From positions 1-64,000 of the forward strand of contig NZ_CP125378.1 in NCBI RefSeq assembly GCF_034008635.1: DNA of 64,000 nucleotides, read 5' to 3'. Both the position numbers and the translations under genes were made by a program. The DNA is from Pseudomonas sp. P8_229. Lineage in GTDB: Bacteria; Pseudomonadota; Gammaproteobacteria; Pseudomonadales; Pseudomonadaceae. The notes beneath the pieces are model-generated. The model saw only the letters and a program-made list of their open reading frames with translations, did no database searches and was not told the DNA's origin. Below are positions 6,987-15,245 of this stretch, in pieces; the first letter of the stretch is position 1; every line of letters starts with the position of its first letter.

Positions 6987-8876
6987 ATGCAATTCAGGAA
7001 GAGTATCAACGCGCTTCGGGCACTGGCCGTCCTCTCGGTCGTGCTGTTCCATTTCAAGGTGCCAGGGTTCGAGGGCGGGTTCGCCGGGGTAGACGTGTTC
7101 TTCGTCATTTCCGGGTTTCTGATGACCGGCATCATCTTCAATGGCGTGCAACAGCAGAACTTCTCCCTCCTCGGTTTCTACGCCTCCCGCGCCCGGCGCA
7201 TCATTCCCGCCCTGCTGACCCTGTGCGTTGCGCTGCTGATCTTCGGCTACCTGTACCTGCCAATGGACGATTTGCGCGAGACGATCCGCACGATCAAGAG
7301 CAGCCTGCTGTTCAGCTCGAACTTCAGCTTCGCCCGGAGCGGCAACTACTTTGCGACACCGCTGCACGAAAACTGGTTGCTCCACACCTGGTCGCTGTCG
7401 GTCGAGTGGCAGTTCTACCTGCTGTATCCGGTGTTGATCATGGGCTTGCACAAGTTCTTTGGCAGCGACAAAACCCGCTTTGCCCTGATTGCCCTGGCGT
7501 TGATTTCGCTCGGTGCATCCATCGTCGTGACCCGCCTCAACCCGACGTTCGCGTTCTACATGCTGCCCACCCGGGCGTGGGAAATGATCGCTGGCGGACT
7601 GGTGTTTCTGTTTCCCCTGCGGCTGAGCCCGCGTGGCGGCGCGATCTGCGAGGGGCTTGGGTTGCTGGCGATTTTCGTCAGCGTACTGGGTTTTTCCGAG
7701 CAGGATCTGTGGCCGGGTTATCTGGCACTGGTGCCGGTACTGGGGACGATGCTGGTGATTCACGGCAATACCCGGTCGCTGTTCAGCACCCAGCCTGCAC
7801 TGCAGTTTGCCGGGAGCATTTCCTACTCGGTGTACCTGTGGCATTGGCCGCTGGTGGTGTTGCTGTACCTGTGCGGGCTGTTGAACAGTTGGCCGCACGT
7901 GATCGGCGCGATTGTCGCCTCGTTCGCCCTCGGCGCCCTGTCCTTTTATGGGGTTGAATCGAAGGTGAAAAAAGGTGCGACAGCGACACGGACCATGATC
8001 AGGTTCGCTTCGCTGACGGTGGGTGTGGTTGCCGTGTCGGCCGTGATGTCGTCGCTGGTCAAGCAACACCCCGATTGGCGCCCGGCGCTGGTCGAACTGG
8101 GCCAGCCGCAATACACCAGCAAGCTGTATCCGCAGGAGTGCTACCCCAACGCCTATTCAGCGGCAGATTGCAAACTGGGCACCGGCGAGGTGTCGGTGAT
8201 TCTGTATGGCGACAGCCACGCACAATCGACAGCCGCGGCAGTGCAGATGGAAAATCCTCAGGCGGCGCTGTCATGGTCACGAGGCGGTTGCCCGACCCTG
8301 GCCCATTTTGCAATGCACGACAAAACCGTCGAAAGCCAATGCCGGGGTTTCAATCAGGAAAAACTGCAACGGCTGAAAACCGATTACGCCGGCATCCCGG
8401 TGGTGCTGTTCAGCCGCGCGGCGCTGTACGCGGATGCTGGTCGGGAAAACAGCTACCGGATTTCCTTTCCCGAGCGCCAGGCTCCGTTCGCCGAGGCTTA
8501 CACCGAAGAGTACGTCAGCACCGTCTGCTCGATTGCTGAAAACCATCCTGTGTACATCGTCAAACCGATCCCGGAAATGCCATTCAGCGTTTACAAGGGT
8601 TTGAATCTGAATCAGCGATTATTTCGGCAAACCACCGACATTTCACTGCCGTTGCAGGCGTATGAAAAACGCAACCGAATCGCCATCGCGACGATTGAAG
8701 AAGCGGCCAGTCGCTGCCATGCAACGGTGATCGACCCGACGCCGTACCTGTGCCCCAACGGCAACTGCATGGGCTCCAGGGACGGCGTGCCGCTGTACTT
8801 CGACGACAATCATCTGGTGGATGCCGGCAATCAACAGTTGAAAGGACTGTTCCGCAATCTGCTCAAACCGATTTGA
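6987..8876 (+). CDS. acyltransferase-3 family protein with C-terminal SGNH domain (OafA-type)
   Basis: This 629-aa protein has an N-terminal acyltransferase-3 domain of about 10 membrane helices (residues 5-340). It contains 'LRALAVLSVVLFHF' and 'GVDVFFVISGF', with 'RARRIIPA' on the cytoplasmic side. The C-terminal part (about 370-629) is a periplasmic SGNH hydrolase-like domain with 'GDSH' at 408-411 and a D-x-x-H motif ending at H609. Proteins of this build O-acetylate O-antigen or other surface polysaccharides. The start follows directly after an in-frame TAA (ATG GAC GCA TAA ATG). The upstream AAGGA is better spaced for the aborted ATG at 6975. The 3' end overlaps the convergent EamA gene by 14 bases. 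The substrate is not determinable. Confidence 0.85.
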   Translation: MQFRKSINALRALAVLSVVLFHFKVPGFEGGFAGVDVFFVISGFLMTGIIFNGVQQQNFSLLGFYASRARRIIPALLTLCVALLIFGYLYLPMDDLRETIRTIKSSLLFSSNFSFARSGNYFATPLHENWLLHTWSLSVEWQFYLLYPVLIMGLHKFFGSDKTRFALIALALISLGASIVVTRLNPTFAFYMLPTRAWEMIAGGLVFLFPLRLSPRGGAICEGLGLLAIFVSVLGFSEQDLWPGYLALVPVLGTMLVIHGNTRSLFSTQPALQFAGSISYSVYLWHWPLVVLLYLCGLLNSWPHVIGAIVASFALGALSFYGVESKVKKGATATRTMIRFASLTVGVVAVSAVMSSLVKQHPDWRPALVELGQPQYTSKLYPQECYPNAYSAADCKLGTGEVSVILYGDSHAQSTAAAVQMENPQAALSWSRGGCPTLAHFAMHDKTVESQCRGFNQEKLQRLKTDYAGIPVVLFSRAALYADAGRENSYRISFPERQAPFAEAYTEEYVSTVCSIAENHPVYIVKPIPEMPFSVYKGLNLNQRLFRQTTDISLPLQAYEKRNRIAIATIEEAASRCHATVIDPTPYLCPNGNCMGSRDGVPLYFDDNHLVDAGNQQLKGLFRNLLKPI

Positions 8877-9759
8877 GCTGACGGCGGTTTTTCAGGCCCC
8901 AGCCTTGTTGCATCCCGGCGGCGGCCAGCAGAATCGCCGCCACACCGACCCATTGCAGGGGTTCCAGGCGATGGCCGAAGGCGAACCAGTCGACGAAAAT
9001 CGCCGCAATCGGATAGATGAAGGACAACGCGCCGGTCAGGGCAGTCGGCAGTTTCTGGATCGCGCCATACAACAGCACATACATCAGGCCGGTGTGGACG
9101 ATGCCCAGCGTCACCAGGCTGGCCCACGCACCGCCGGTTTGCGGCAGGCTATTGAGGTGCGCAAACGGCGCGAGCAACAGCACCCCGGTGCAGACCTGAA
9201 CCAGCGCGATCAGATGCGGCGGCGTGCCAGTCAGGCGCTTGATGATCAGCACCGCTATCGCGTAGAGCAACGCTGCGCCCAGCGCCAGCGCAATCCCCAA
9301 CAGATAATCGCCACCGCTCTCGCCCTGCCCGCCATGGGCGCTGACGATCGCCAACATGCCGAGAAACGAAATCGCCAGCCAGAACAGTTTCTGCGCAGTG
9401 ATTTTCTCGCCGAGGAACAGCGCGGCCAGACCGACCAGCATGAACGGCTGCACGTTATAGACCGCCGTGCCGATGGCAATCGAGGCCCGGGAATACGAGC
9501 CGAACAACAACACCCAGTTGCCGACAATCGCGACGCCACTGAGCACCGCCAACAGGAACGTGGTGCGAGTCAGAATGCCCGGGCGCAGGAAGCCGAACGC
9601 GGCGCAGATCAGCAGCAAGGTGCCGGCGCCGAACACGCAGCGCCAGAACACCACGTCCAGCACTGGTTGCCCGGACACCAGCACGAACCAACCGATGGTC
9701 CCGGAAATCAGCATGGCCGCGGTCATTTCGAACGAGCCACGGCGGATTGTGTTGTCCAT
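8863..9759 (-). CDS. EamA/DMT family transporter
   Basis: A 298-aa drug/metabolite transporter with ten predicted membrane helices in two EamA repeats (about residues 10-135 and 150-285). Typical features are 'GLAALFLGEKIT' at the end of the first repeat and 'LSFIYPIAAIFVDW' in the second. I chose the ATG at 9759 because GGAGA is six bases upstream; the adjacent ATG at 9762 is too close. It is divergent from an Lrp/AsnC-type regulator. This arrangement is common for amino-acid exporters, so an amino acid or related metabolite is the likely cargo (inference). Confidence 0.85.
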   Translation of the reverse strand: MDNTIRRGSFEMTAAMLISGTIGWFVLVSGQPVLDVVFWRCVFGAGTLLLICAAFGFLRPGILTRTTFLLAVLSGVAIVGNWVLLFGSYSRASIAIGTAVYNVQPFMLVGLAALFLGEKITAQKLFWLAISFLGMLAIVSAHGGQGESGGDYLLGIALALGAALLYAIAVLIIKRLTGTPPHLIALVQVCTGVLLLAPFAHLNSLPQTGGAWASLVTLGIVHTGLMYVLLYGAIQKLPTALTGALSFIYPIAAIFVDWFAFGHRLEPLQWVGVAAILLAAAGMQQGWGLKNRRQLKSV

Positions 9760-9909
9760 CATCGATCTCCCTAAGCGTGTGACGAAAGCGTGGCAAAAGT
9801 ATGCCAAGCCGACAGCGCACACCTCCAGCGCAAAAAGCAGGCTAAACTTGATTTCTACCTTTTTTATCGTGGGTGGTTTCCTTCAACTGCCTAATACCGG
9901 AGTTGCCCC

Positions 9910-10347
9910 ATGACCGACGATATCGACCAGATACTTATCAGTGCGTTGATGGAAGACTCGCGCCGCTCGCTCAAGGCGTTGGCGCAGATCAGCGGCCTGT
10001 CGTCGCCAAGCGTGGCCGAACGCCTGCGCCGATTGGAGGAGCGCGGTGTGCTCAAGGGCTATACCGTCGAGATCGACCCCAAATGCTTCGGCTATCAACT
10101 GCAGGCCATCGTCCGGGTACGACCGCTGCCAGGGCAATTGCAGGAAGTGGAGCGGCAGATCCTGTCGATCCCGGAATTCACCGAGTGCGACAAGGTCACG
10201 GGCGAAGACTGCTTTATCGCTCGCCTGCACGTACGTTCGATGGAGCAGTTGGACACCCTGCTCGACCGGCTCAATACGCTGGCCGAAACCAATACCGCTA
10301 TCGTCAAGAAGACTCCGGTCAAACGCCGGTTGCCGCCGATGGCGTGA
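9910..10347 (+). CDS. Lrp/AsnC family transcriptional regulator
   Basis: This 145-aa protein has an N-terminal winged HTH (residues 3-60, 'LKALAQISGLSSPSVAERLRR') and a C-terminal RAM ligand-binding domain ending in 'VKKTPVKRR'. The length is normal for the family. It is transcribed divergently from the EamA transporter at 8863-9759. The 150-bp space between them is the natural operator region, and the regulator probably controls the exporter in response to an amino acid. Confidence 0.9.
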   Translation: MTDDIDQILISALMEDSRRSLKALAQISGLSSPSVAERLRRLEERGVLKGYTVEIDPKCFGYQLQAIVRVRPLPGQLQEVERQILSIPEFTECDKVTGEDCFIARLHVRSMEQLDTLLDRLNTLAETNTAIVKKTPVKRRLPPMA

Positions 10348-10405
10348 GTGCTTTTTGCGCATGTTCGGCGTAGATTGAGGTTTTTCCGGCGAAGGATTGG
10401 CGGTG

Positions 10406-10732
10406 ATGAAAACCCTGGCAATACTCCTGGCAACAATGGTGCTCACCGCCTGCGGGACGGTGCAGACGGTTGTGAGCAGTGATCAGAAGACGGCAGAGCG
10501 GCTCAGGAACGAGAAAACCTACTGCGGCGCCGTACCACGGATCTACAGTGGCGTGACTTACGATTTTTGCCTGATGCACGCCGAACTCAAGGACGGCGTC
10601 GACGTGTTCGACTACAAGAATGCCAACCCCGGCGTGCTGATCGATGCCGCCGCATCGGGTGTGCTCGATACCTTGTTGCTGCCCTACACGATCTACAAAC
10701 AACAAGCGGACGGCAGCATCGTGATCAACTGA
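10406..10732 (+). CDS. YceK/YidQ family lipoprotein
   Basis: A 108-aa lipoprotein with signal 'MKTLAILLATMVLTAC' and lipidated cysteine C16. The mature part contains the family pattern 'YSGVTYD' and a C-terminal 'DTLLLPYTIYKQ'. I chose the ATG at 10406 because GAAGGA lies nine bases upstream; the in-frame TTG at 10397 does not fit. The function of the family is unknown. A strong terminator follows. Confidence 0.85.
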   Translation: MKTLAILLATMVLTACGTVQTVVSSDQKTAERLRNEKTYCGAVPRIYSGVTYDFCLMHAELKDGVDVFDYKNANPGVLIDAAASGVLDTLLLPYTIYKQQADGSIVIN

Positions 10733-10759
10733 TCGCGTTGGTACTTTTGCGCAGACAAC

Positions 10760-10786
10760 AAAAAACCCGCCTAGGCGGGTTTTTCG
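10760..10786. terminator. bidirectional rho-independent terminator
   Basis: A perfect AAAACCCGCC/GGCGGGTTTT hairpin with a two-base loop and T-runs on both strands. It lies between the convergent YceK-type gene and the BAX-inhibitor-type gene and serves both. Confidence 0.9.
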
Positions 10787-10804
10787 TTGATTCAGCAGCA
10801 GCGA

Positions 10805-11476
10805 TCAGTCGTCGCGGCTCATGATGCCGAAGATCTGCAACAAGCTGATGAACAGGTTGTAGATCGATACATACAGGCTGATGGTCGCCATGATGTAGTT
10901 GCGCTCACCACCCTGGATGATGGCGCTGGTCTGGAACAGAATGCAGACCGACGAGAACAGCACGAAACCTGCGCTGATCGCCAGTTGCAGGCCGCTGATC
11001 TGGAAGAACATGCTCGCCAGCGTCGCACCCAGCAACACGAAGAAACCGGCGGTGATGAAGCCACCGAGGAAGCTCATGTCCTTGCGGGTGATCAGCACGT
11101 AGGCCGACAGACCACCGAACACCAGCGCGGTCATCGCGAATGCCGAGCTGACCACTTCAGCGCCGCCCTGCATGCCCAGGTAACGGTTGAGGATCGGGCC
11201 GAGCAGGAAACCCATGAAACCGGTCAGCGCAAACGCGGACACCAGGCCCCAGGCCGAATCACGGAGTTTGTTGGTGAGGAAGAACAGCCCGTAGAAGCCG
11301 ATCAGCACCACGAAAATATTCGGGTAGCCGACCCGCATCTGCTGGGCCACGAAAGCCATCACACCGCTGAAAGCGAGGGTGAGCGCCAGCAAGCCGTATG
11401 TGTTGCGCAGGACGCGGCTAACCTCTAGCTGCTCAGCCTGCACGCTGTTGTGAACTGCGTAATCCTGTTCGCGCAT
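10805..11476 (-). CDS. BAX inhibitor-1/YccA family membrane protein
   Basis: A 223-aa protein with seven predicted membrane helices filling residues 25-220. It has the family signature region 'LGPILNRYLG' and a C-terminal polar end 'IFGIMSRDD' typical of TMBIM/YccA proteins. Bacterial members act as pH-sensitive cation channels or modulate FtsH. AGGAG is seven bases upstream of the start. It is monocistronic and followed downstream by the shared terminator. Confidence 0.9.
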   Translation of the reverse strand: MREQDYAVHNSVQAEQLEVSRVLRNTYGLLALTLAFSGVMAFVAQQMRVGYPNIFVVLIGFYGLFFLTNKLRDSAWGLVSAFALTGFMGFLLGPILNRYLGMQGGAEVVSSAFAMTALVFGGLSAYVLITRKDMSFLGGFITAGFFVLLGATLASMFFQISGLQLAISAGFVLFSSVCILFQTSAIIQGGERNYIMATISLYVSIYNLFISLLQIFGIMSRDD

Positions 11477-11599
11477 GGCGACACTCCTGTTGGTTTGAAA
11501 CGTTCAGTCGCAAAGATCATAACAGACGCTCTGTAACAAGCCATGCACAGAGTTTGACAGTGTGTTTCATTCAGGTATTATGGCGCCCGCAACGCAAAC

Positions 11600-11687
11600 G
11601 GAGGTGTGGCCGAGTGGTTTAAGGCAACGGTCTTGAAAACCGTCGACTGTAACAGGTCCATGAGTTCGAATCCCATCGCCTCCGCCA
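11600..11687 (+). tRNA. tRNA-Ser (anticodon UGA)
   Basis: An 88-nt gene whose acceptor stem GGAGGTG pairs with CGCCTCC (11677-11683, one G-T pair). The discriminator is G and the CCA is encoded. The D-arm is 'GGCCGAGTGGTTTAAGGC', and the anticodon loop CTTGAAA has TGA at 11634-11636. It has the long variable arm of class II tRNAs and the T-loop TTCGAAT. It reads UCA codons. Confidence 0.97.
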
Positions 11688-11697
11688 TCTTATGTAC

Positions 11698-11730
11698 GAC
11701 AAAGCCCTGATTATTCAGGGCTTTGTCGTT
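11698..11730 (+). terminator. terminator after tRNA-Ser
   Basis: A GACAAAGCCCTGA/TCAGGGCTTTGTC hairpin with a four-base loop is followed by GTTT. It lies 10 bases after the tRNA CCA end and is the likely end of the tRNA transcript. Confidence 0.8.
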
Positions 11731-11831
11731 TCTGGGGGTTGAGAATTTCTACGCCCTCCAGAATGTGTTCCATAACTTTTGTGGGCGAGTTCCATAGCTA
11801 TCCGTGCTTCAGCCACTTTCCCCGGCGTTCT

Positions 11832-12046
11832 GCCACCTGAAAAACCAACCGACCTGCTCCCTTCCCTGCTCTTCAAGATCAACGAAAACCAGCTCGCCCT
11901 CGAAGCCGCCATCATGGAACTGTCCAACTGGGTCGAGCAGCGCTGATCGGCCGATGTCGCCGAGAACGTCCGCGGTGCTCTGGACGATCGACAGAAATGA
12001 GGAATTCATCAAGATGACCTTGGCTGTCTTGATGAAGCCTGACTGA
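11832..12046 (+). pseudogene. decayed small ORF next to the tRNA
   Basis: Read as one protein, this stretch gives a plausible amphipathic sequence: '...TDLLPSLLFKINENQ', 'LALEAAIMELSNWVEQR', then a TGA at 11944-11946, then 'SADVAENVRGAL'. A one-base frameshift near 11980 leads into 'TIDRNEEFIKMTLAVLMKPD' and a stop at 12044-12046. Codon use on both sides of the lesions is coding-like. No start codon is evident. It resembles a small Pseudomonas hypothetical protein I recall only generally. The remaining bases 12047-12192 hold no feature except the ribosome-binding site of the next gene. Confidence 0.55.
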
Positions 12047-12192
12047 CAGCTTTCGGTTAGCAGTCAGGCAAAAATGAAAATATTTGGCCAGCGACGACCG
12101 TGTTTGAAATCGACGTTTGTTCTTATTGGAAGTTGTAAACCAACCACAAGGCTGGGAGGCTAGAGGGAGGTTTACCATAAGGACATGCTGAA

Positions 12193-12933
12193 ATGAGAAC
12201 ACCAAAAGTCCTGGTTACAGGTGCTGCGGGCCAGATCGGTAGCGCTTTTTGGGCAGCGCAAGACGATAAATCAAATTTGCGTTTAGCCGACATGGACGTC
12301 TCAAAACTTCCGGACTCGGCACAGCGTTTCTCTCTCGATATCAGGGATCAAGCCAGTTGTCTTGAAGCTTGCGCGGGCATACACACAGTGATTCATCTAG
12401 CGGCTGACCCTAACCCGGACGCCGATTTCACCACCTCCCTGCTCCCGGTGAATATTGTGGGCACCTACAACATGCTATTCGCCGCAAAGGCCCAAGGCTG
12501 CAAACGGTTCATATTTGCGAGCAGCGCCCAGGCGATTGAAGGTTATCCATTGGATGTCCAGATACAGGAATGTATGGCGCCTAGACCGGGCAATCTTTAC
12601 GGGGTCAGCAAAGCGTTTGGGGAAGCGCTGGCCTCGATGTATGCAAACGATGGACACATGACAACCATTGCAGTGCGTATTGCAAACGTCGCCAGATTTC
12701 ATCAAGGGGAAAGCCACAGCCCCAGGGACGTCGCTGCTTTTATCAGTTTCAGGGACGTTGTCACGCTACTTGAAAATTGCGTTGAGGCTGAACTGAGCGG
12801 GTTCCATGTTATCCACGGGGTCTCGGATAACAGATACAAGCGTCTTTCCATTGATAGCACCCGAAAAGTAGTGGGGTACGATCCCCTTGACGACGGATTT
12901 GCGATCTTGGAAGGACGCGCTCAACCGGATTGA
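12193..12933 (+). CDS. NAD(P)-dependent SDR, uronate-dehydrogenase-like
   Basis: A 246-aa extended short-chain dehydrogenase. The Rossmann motif 'GAAGQIG' is at residues 10-16, with an NAD-type acidic residue after beta-2 ('LRLADMD'), 'SSAQA' and the catalytic Y-x-x-x-K in 'YGVSK'. The C-terminal part ('ISFRDVVTLLENCVEAELSGF', 'HGVSDNR') resembles bacterial uronate dehydrogenases, which oxidise galacturonate or glucuronate to aldarolactone. It is about 20 residues shorter than those. AAGGA is nine bases upstream. Its last 13 bases overlap the end of a truncated regulator on the other strand. It has no sugar-acid pathway neighbours, so the substrate is uncertain. Confidence 0.65.
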   Translation: MRTPKVLVTGAAGQIGSAFWAAQDDKSNLRLADMDVSKLPDSAQRFSLDIRDQASCLEACAGIHTVIHLAADPNPDADFTTSLLPVNIVGTYNMLFAAKAQGCKRFIFASSAQAIEGYPLDVQIQECMAPRPGNLYGVSKAFGEALASMYANDGHMTTIAVRIANVARFHQGESHSPRDVAAFISFRDVVTLLENCVEAELSGFHVIHGVSDNRYKRLSIDSTRKVVGYDPLDDGFAILEGRAQPD

Positions 12934-13385
12934 ACGCAAGCACCCTGCATGGCCGCCAGAAATTCCCAATGCACACTGCACTCGTAGCCATCGAGCAACC
13001 CGGCTTTAGCGAGCGCCCAACTACCGGTGCACACCCCGCCCAAGCGCTTGGACTGTCGCGCCAAGGCTTGCAGCCAAGTCGTGTGCTCCCGGGTAATCGA
13101 GCTCTGAATGCCGACACCGCCGCAAACGATGACCGTGTCCACCACAGAGGGATTGCTCCACGGCGTATCCGGCGTATCCGGCGTGATCGGCACGCCGTCA
13201 CTGGCCCGGACCACCGCTCCATTGGGGCTGAAGGTATGCCAGCGATACAGCGTTCGCCCCGTCAGTTGATTGACCATTCGCAATGGCTCAACGGCGGACG
13301 CCAGAGACATGAGGGTGAATTTGTCCAACAGCAGAAACCCGACGGATTGGGTTGTACCGTCGGCCGCGGAAGGGGTCGATGACAT
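12921..13385 (-). pseudogene. truncated GlxA-family (DJ-1/PfpI-AraC) regulator
   Basis: This 154-aa ORF matches the N-terminal DJ-1/PfpI-like domain of GlxA-type regulators ('GFLLLDKFTLMSLASAVEPLR', 'VIVCGGVG', 'GVCTGSWALAKAGLL', 'CSVHWEFLAAMQ'). It stops right after that helix, where about 165 further residues with the AraC-type DNA-binding domain are expected. The last residues 'VQSG' come from the 3' end of the convergent SDR gene, so the break is at about 12934-12936. Without an HTH it cannot act as a regulator. The start at 13385 has GAGGA five bases upstream. Intact relatives (GbdR/CdhR type) control quaternary amine or amino-acid catabolism. Confidence 0.8.
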
Positions 13386-13473
13386 CATGTCCTCATAAAA
13401 AACGGTCTGCGATGCAGGCGTCTGTCAACTCCTCCGACATTCGTGAAGGGATTATCGGGTTCGGTTTAAACGT

Positions 13474-14874
13474 CTACCCCACCGATGTGACCCTCGCAAC
13501 CGGCGTGGGATGACGCGACGTCGCGAGACCAACAAGAGAAATCGCCAATGCCAGGCCTATAGTAGTGGTGACTTCAGTGCGGTGTTGCGGGGTGATCATC
13601 ATGACCGCCAGCGCTGCGCAGATGAACACAATCACCAGCCACGTCAGCCATGGAAACAACCACATGCGAAAGGTCAGTTCGACGTTGCGCTGACGCAGTA
13701 TCCGCCGCATCCGCAACTGCGACACCGCGATGGCCAGGTACACCAACAAGGCAATCGCCCCGGAGCTGGCTAACAGAAACTCGAACAGTCCGTCGGGCAT
13801 GAAGTAGCTCCACACGGTGATCGACGCGCCGAGCACCGTGCTGGCGATTACAGCCGCCCGTGGCACGCCTTCCGAGGAGGTGGCCTTCAACATTTTCGGT
13901 GCATCACCACGCCGGCCCAGCGAGTACAACATCCGAGAGGCAATGTAGATCGAAGAGTTCATGCAACTGGCCACGGCGATCAGGACGACGATGTCGACCA
14001 TGAACTTGGCGTGAGGGATATTCATGATTTCCAGGGCGCGCTGATAAGAGCCGACCGAGGCCAGCAACGGATCGTTCCAGGGCACCACGGAGATCACCAC
14101 GAAGATCGACAGCAGGTAAAACACGCCGATACGCCAGATTACCGAACGCGTGGCCTTGGCAATGTTTCGCGACGGGTCGTTCGATTCGGCCGCCGCAATA
14201 GTCACCGCTTCAGTACCGATGAAGCTGAACATGATGGTGATGAACGCGCCAACCACCGCTGACAATCCGTTAGGCGCGAATCCGCCGTGCTCGGCCATCA
14301 GCCCGCTCAACCCGCTGACTTCACGATCGGGCACCCAACCCATCAACACGGCAAAACCGACGCCGATAAAACCGATGATCGCCACGACCTTGGCCATGGC
14401 AAACCAGAACTCGAATTCACCATACTTGGACACGCTGAACAGGTTGGTCACCACCAGCGCAATGATCGAGCCCAGCGCGAACATCCAGGCATCGACTTGC
14501 GCAAACCATTGGTGCAACACATGCCCGGCCGCCAGCGCTTCGATCGGAATGACCAGAACCCAGAACCACCAGTACAACCAACCGATGGTAAAACCAGCCC
14601 AGCGGCCGATGGCCTGGTCGGCATAGGTGGAGAACGAACCGGTATCCGGATTGGCCACCGCCATCTCACCGAGCATGCGCATGACCAGAACGACGAGCAA
14701 ACCTGAAAACAGATAGGCGAGAAGCACCGCCGGCCCTGCTGCGGCAATGGCGTGTCCTGAACCTACGAACAAACCGGCGCCAATAATCCCGGCGATGGAC
14801 AGCATTGTGACGTGACGAGGCTTGAAGCCCTGCGCCAATTGGCTACTCGAATCCATGGAGTTCGGGCTGATCAT
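13474..14874 (-). CDS. amino acid permease, APC family (GabP/AnsP type)
   Basis: A 466-aa amino acid/polyamine/organocation transporter with 12 predicted membrane helices. The APC signature in helix 1 is 'IAGIIGAGLFVGSGHAI', followed by 'MRMLGEMAVANPDTGSF' and 'YWWFWVLVIPIEA'. 'FSFIGTEAVTIAAAESNDP' in helix 6 and 'SRMLYSLGRRGDAP' are also typical. The overall pattern is closest to GABA and related proton symporters. I chose the start at 14874; no strong ribosome-binding site is visible. It is 86 bases from the truncated GlxA regulator, its probable former controller. Confidence 0.85.
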   Translation of the reverse strand: MISPNSMDSSSQLAQGFKPRHVTMLSIAGIIGAGLFVGSGHAIAAAGPAVLLAYLFSGLLVVLVMRMLGEMAVANPDTGSFSTYADQAIGRWAGFTIGWLYWWFWVLVIPIEALAAGHVLHQWFAQVDAWMFALGSIIALVVTNLFSVSKYGEFEFWFAMAKVVAIIGFIGVGFAVLMGWVPDREVSGLSGLMAEHGGFAPNGLSAVVGAFITIMFSFIGTEAVTIAAAESNDPSRNIAKATRSVIWRIGVFYLLSIFVVISVVPWNDPLLASVGSYQRALEIMNIPHAKFMVDIVVLIAVASCMNSSIYIASRMLYSLGRRGDAPKMLKATSSEGVPRAAVIASTVLGASITVWSYFMPDGLFEFLLASSGAIALLVYLAIAVSQLRMRRILRQRNVELTFRMWLFPWLTWLVIVFICAALAVMMITPQHRTEVTTTIGLALAISLVGLATSRHPTPVARVTSVG

Positions 14875-15245
14875 TGGTTTTTTTGTTCTCTGCTGATCGA
14901 CATTCAAGCAAAATTGACCGGGCAGACGATCGATCACCATCGTTGCCTGCAGAAACTCCCGAAAGAAGCCCGTTCAACCGCCGCAGTTCTTATCAACCCC
15001 ATGATTTGAGTGGGGTTATTTTGATACGAAGACACGTCACCTTAGCCGGCCTTCCCAACGATCCAGTAGCCTGATTGCGCCATGATCGTGTCTGATATCG
15101 ACACGCCAATACCTGGAGGTCGTGTTGGAGACTCGTGAGTCACGGAGAACCTAAGACCATTCCCGAAACCCTGCCTCTGCGGCGCACCGCACTCCGTTCA
15201 AGACAAAACAGGGGGTTTTGACGGTTTCCGAACGCCCTCCCGTCG
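14875..15245. other. intergenic region with two small inverted repeats
   Basis: These 371 bases lie upstream of the permease and downstream of the WYL regulator. An inverted repeat AACCCCA-N9-TGGGGTT sits at 14995-15017, about 120 bases before the permease start, followed on the plus strand by ATTTT. A second, CGTGTC-N7-GACACG, is at 15087-15105. Either could be an operator or a weak terminator. No coding signal is visible. Confidence 0.4.

Noticed and set aside
6819..8111. 430-codon minus-strand frame
   Set aside because: Shadow of the acyltransferase gene; Gln/His/Arg-rich and without family motifs.
10406..11476. Toxin-antitoxin reading of the small lipoprotein and membrane protein pair
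   Set aside because: The genes converge on a shared terminator and match YceK-type and BAX-inhibitor-1 families.
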